Origin: DASVBJ01 sp036375895
GTDB lineage: Bacteria > Actinomycetota > Actinomycetes > JACCUZ01
Assembly (NCBI GenBank): GCA_036375895.1
Contig: DASVBJ010000366.1
Span: 1 to 14,683, forward strand
Reading direction: 5' to 3'
Length of the DNA: 14,683 bases
In this document: one piece after another, positions 14,228-14,683 of the stretch
Numbering within the stretch: position 1 is the stretch's first letter
How the letters are laid out: every line of letters starts with the position of its first letter
Made by a program: the position numbers and the translations under genes
Notes under the pieces: model-generated
Seen by the model: the letters and a program-made list of their open reading frames with translations, nothing else
Databases searched by the model: none
Told to the model about the DNA's origin: nothing

Positions 14228-14288
14228 GGTGATCTTCAGGAGGGGTGGTCTGGTGATCTTCAGGAGGGGTGGCCTGGTGATCTTCAGG
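14226..14288. repeat. 24-bp tandem repeat, 2.6 copies
   Basis: Units at 14226-14249 and 14250-14273 differ only in the last base, and a third partial copy (14274-14288) stops after CTGGTGATCTTCAGG. Each unit starts CTGGTGATCTTCAG and continues with a G-rich AGGGGTGG. The array directly abuts the hairpin at 14179-14227 and lies past the end of the TIGR03086 gene. Confidence 0.85.
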
Positions 14289-14319
14289 CGTGTGTCTGAC
14301 CCCGCTCGGTCCCGCCCCC

Positions 14320-14683
14320 TCAGGCCTTGCGGCCGAACAGCGCGAGCATGCGCGTCTGGAGGTCGGCGCTCGCCGGGACGGTCACCGGCCGCTCGAACCG
14401 CCCGCTGGCGGCCAGCGTGGCGACTTCCTTCTCCACGCTGGCGTGCACCCGGCGTACCAGCTCGTGGTCGAGCTGGTCGTCGGCGCCGATCCCCCGGGCG
14501 AGGTCCCAGGCGTGGACGGCGAGGTCGACGGTCATCTCCCACAGGTAGTCGCGGGCCGCGACCTCCCCGTAGGAGAGCGACACCGACCGGTCGAGGGCGC
14601 CCTCGGCGTGGAAGGCCTCCTGGGCCGCGGAGCTGGCTGCCTTCCAGGCGGCCTTGGGGTCGTCGCCCAGCGGGTCGCCGGAG
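14320..14683 (-). CDS. TIGR03086 family metal-binding protein (start cut by window edge)
   Basis: This is the C-terminal 120 residues of a DinB/mycothiol-dependent maleylpyruvate isomerase-like protein of the TIGR03086 group. Visible marks are WEMTVDLAVHAWDLARGIG (the metal-ligand His in the VHAWDLA block) and the family's closing motif QTRMLALFGRKA. In this fold three His residues usually bind a metal; the N-terminal one lies beyond the window. Homologues are common in mycothiol-producing actinobacteria, but the reaction of most TIGR03086 members is unknown. The gene is convergent with the Nudix-NYN gene and separated from it by the repeat-rich spacer. The frame is open to the window end. 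Confidence 0.88.
   Translation of the reverse strand, partial: SGDPLGDDPKAAWKAASSAAQEAFHAEGALDRSVSLSYGEVAARDYLWEMTVDLAVHAWDLARGIGADDQLDHELVRRVHASVEKEVATLAASGRFERPVTVPASADLQTRMLALFGRKA

Noticed and set aside
14162..14542. Minus-strand frame encoding RPPLLKIT repeats
   Set aside because: The repeats come from the 24-bp DNA array read in frame (24 is divisible by 3). The frame is not that of the TIGR03086 gene and shows no other protein feature.
1..14683. Search for tRNA, rRNA, CRISPR, insertion sequences, phage or toxin-antitoxin genes
   Set aside because: No cloverleaf, rRNA core, spaced direct repeats, transposase or integrase motifs, or small paired toxin-antitoxin genes could be recognised by reading.

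Overview
The window is about 14.7 kb of very GC-rich DNA with GTG and ATG starts, mycothiol-type (TIGR03086) and RskA-type genes, and a primary sigma factor of the long HrdB/SigA kind. These point to a high-GC actinobacterium. The gene content resembles Nocardioides or a related genus of Propionibacteriales, but the genus is an inference from protein style, not a search. It looks like ordinary chromosome. I see no transposase, integrase, phage gene, CRISPR array, tRNA or rRNA.

Left end (1-2960): a translationally coupled ECF sigma factor and RskA-type membrane anti-sigma factor run leftward and off the edge. Divergent from them is a secreted protein with nine Ca-binding RTX-like nonapeptides, followed by a small VOC-fold protein. 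The divergent region holds a 21-bp palindromic tandem repeat and an ECF-like promoter reading into the sigma gene. A strong 20-bp-stem hairpin closes this block.

Centre left (3038-7304, all minus strand): transcription order is universal stress protein, HhH-GPD DNA-repair glycosylase, PAS-GAF-PP2C phosphatase, primary sigma factor SigA. The first two are tightly coupled. The other two are separated by short gaps that may hold their own promoters.

Centre right (7380-9867): a plus-strand, catalytically degenerate EAL-domain protein faces a minus-strand pair (GNAT acetyltransferase, then esterase, overlapping about 20 nt). A large hairpin lies between the converging ends.

Right end (9943-14683): four plus-strand genes in close order encode an S33 proline-iminopeptidase-like hydrolase, a patatin-like lipase, a PlsC-like acyltransferase and a Nudix-NYN/PIN fusion. 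The lipase and acyltransferase could act in phospholipid deacylation and reacylation. A repeat-rich intergenic stretch (14102-14319) then separates them from a convergent TIGR03086 family gene cut by the window edge.

The most unusual items are the palindromic tandem repeat with its possible ECF promoter, the Nudix-NYN fusion, the EAL-like protein that has lost its catalytic signature and carries C-terminal motif copies past its stop, and the composite repeats at 14108-14288. I do not see a clear new defence or mobile system.
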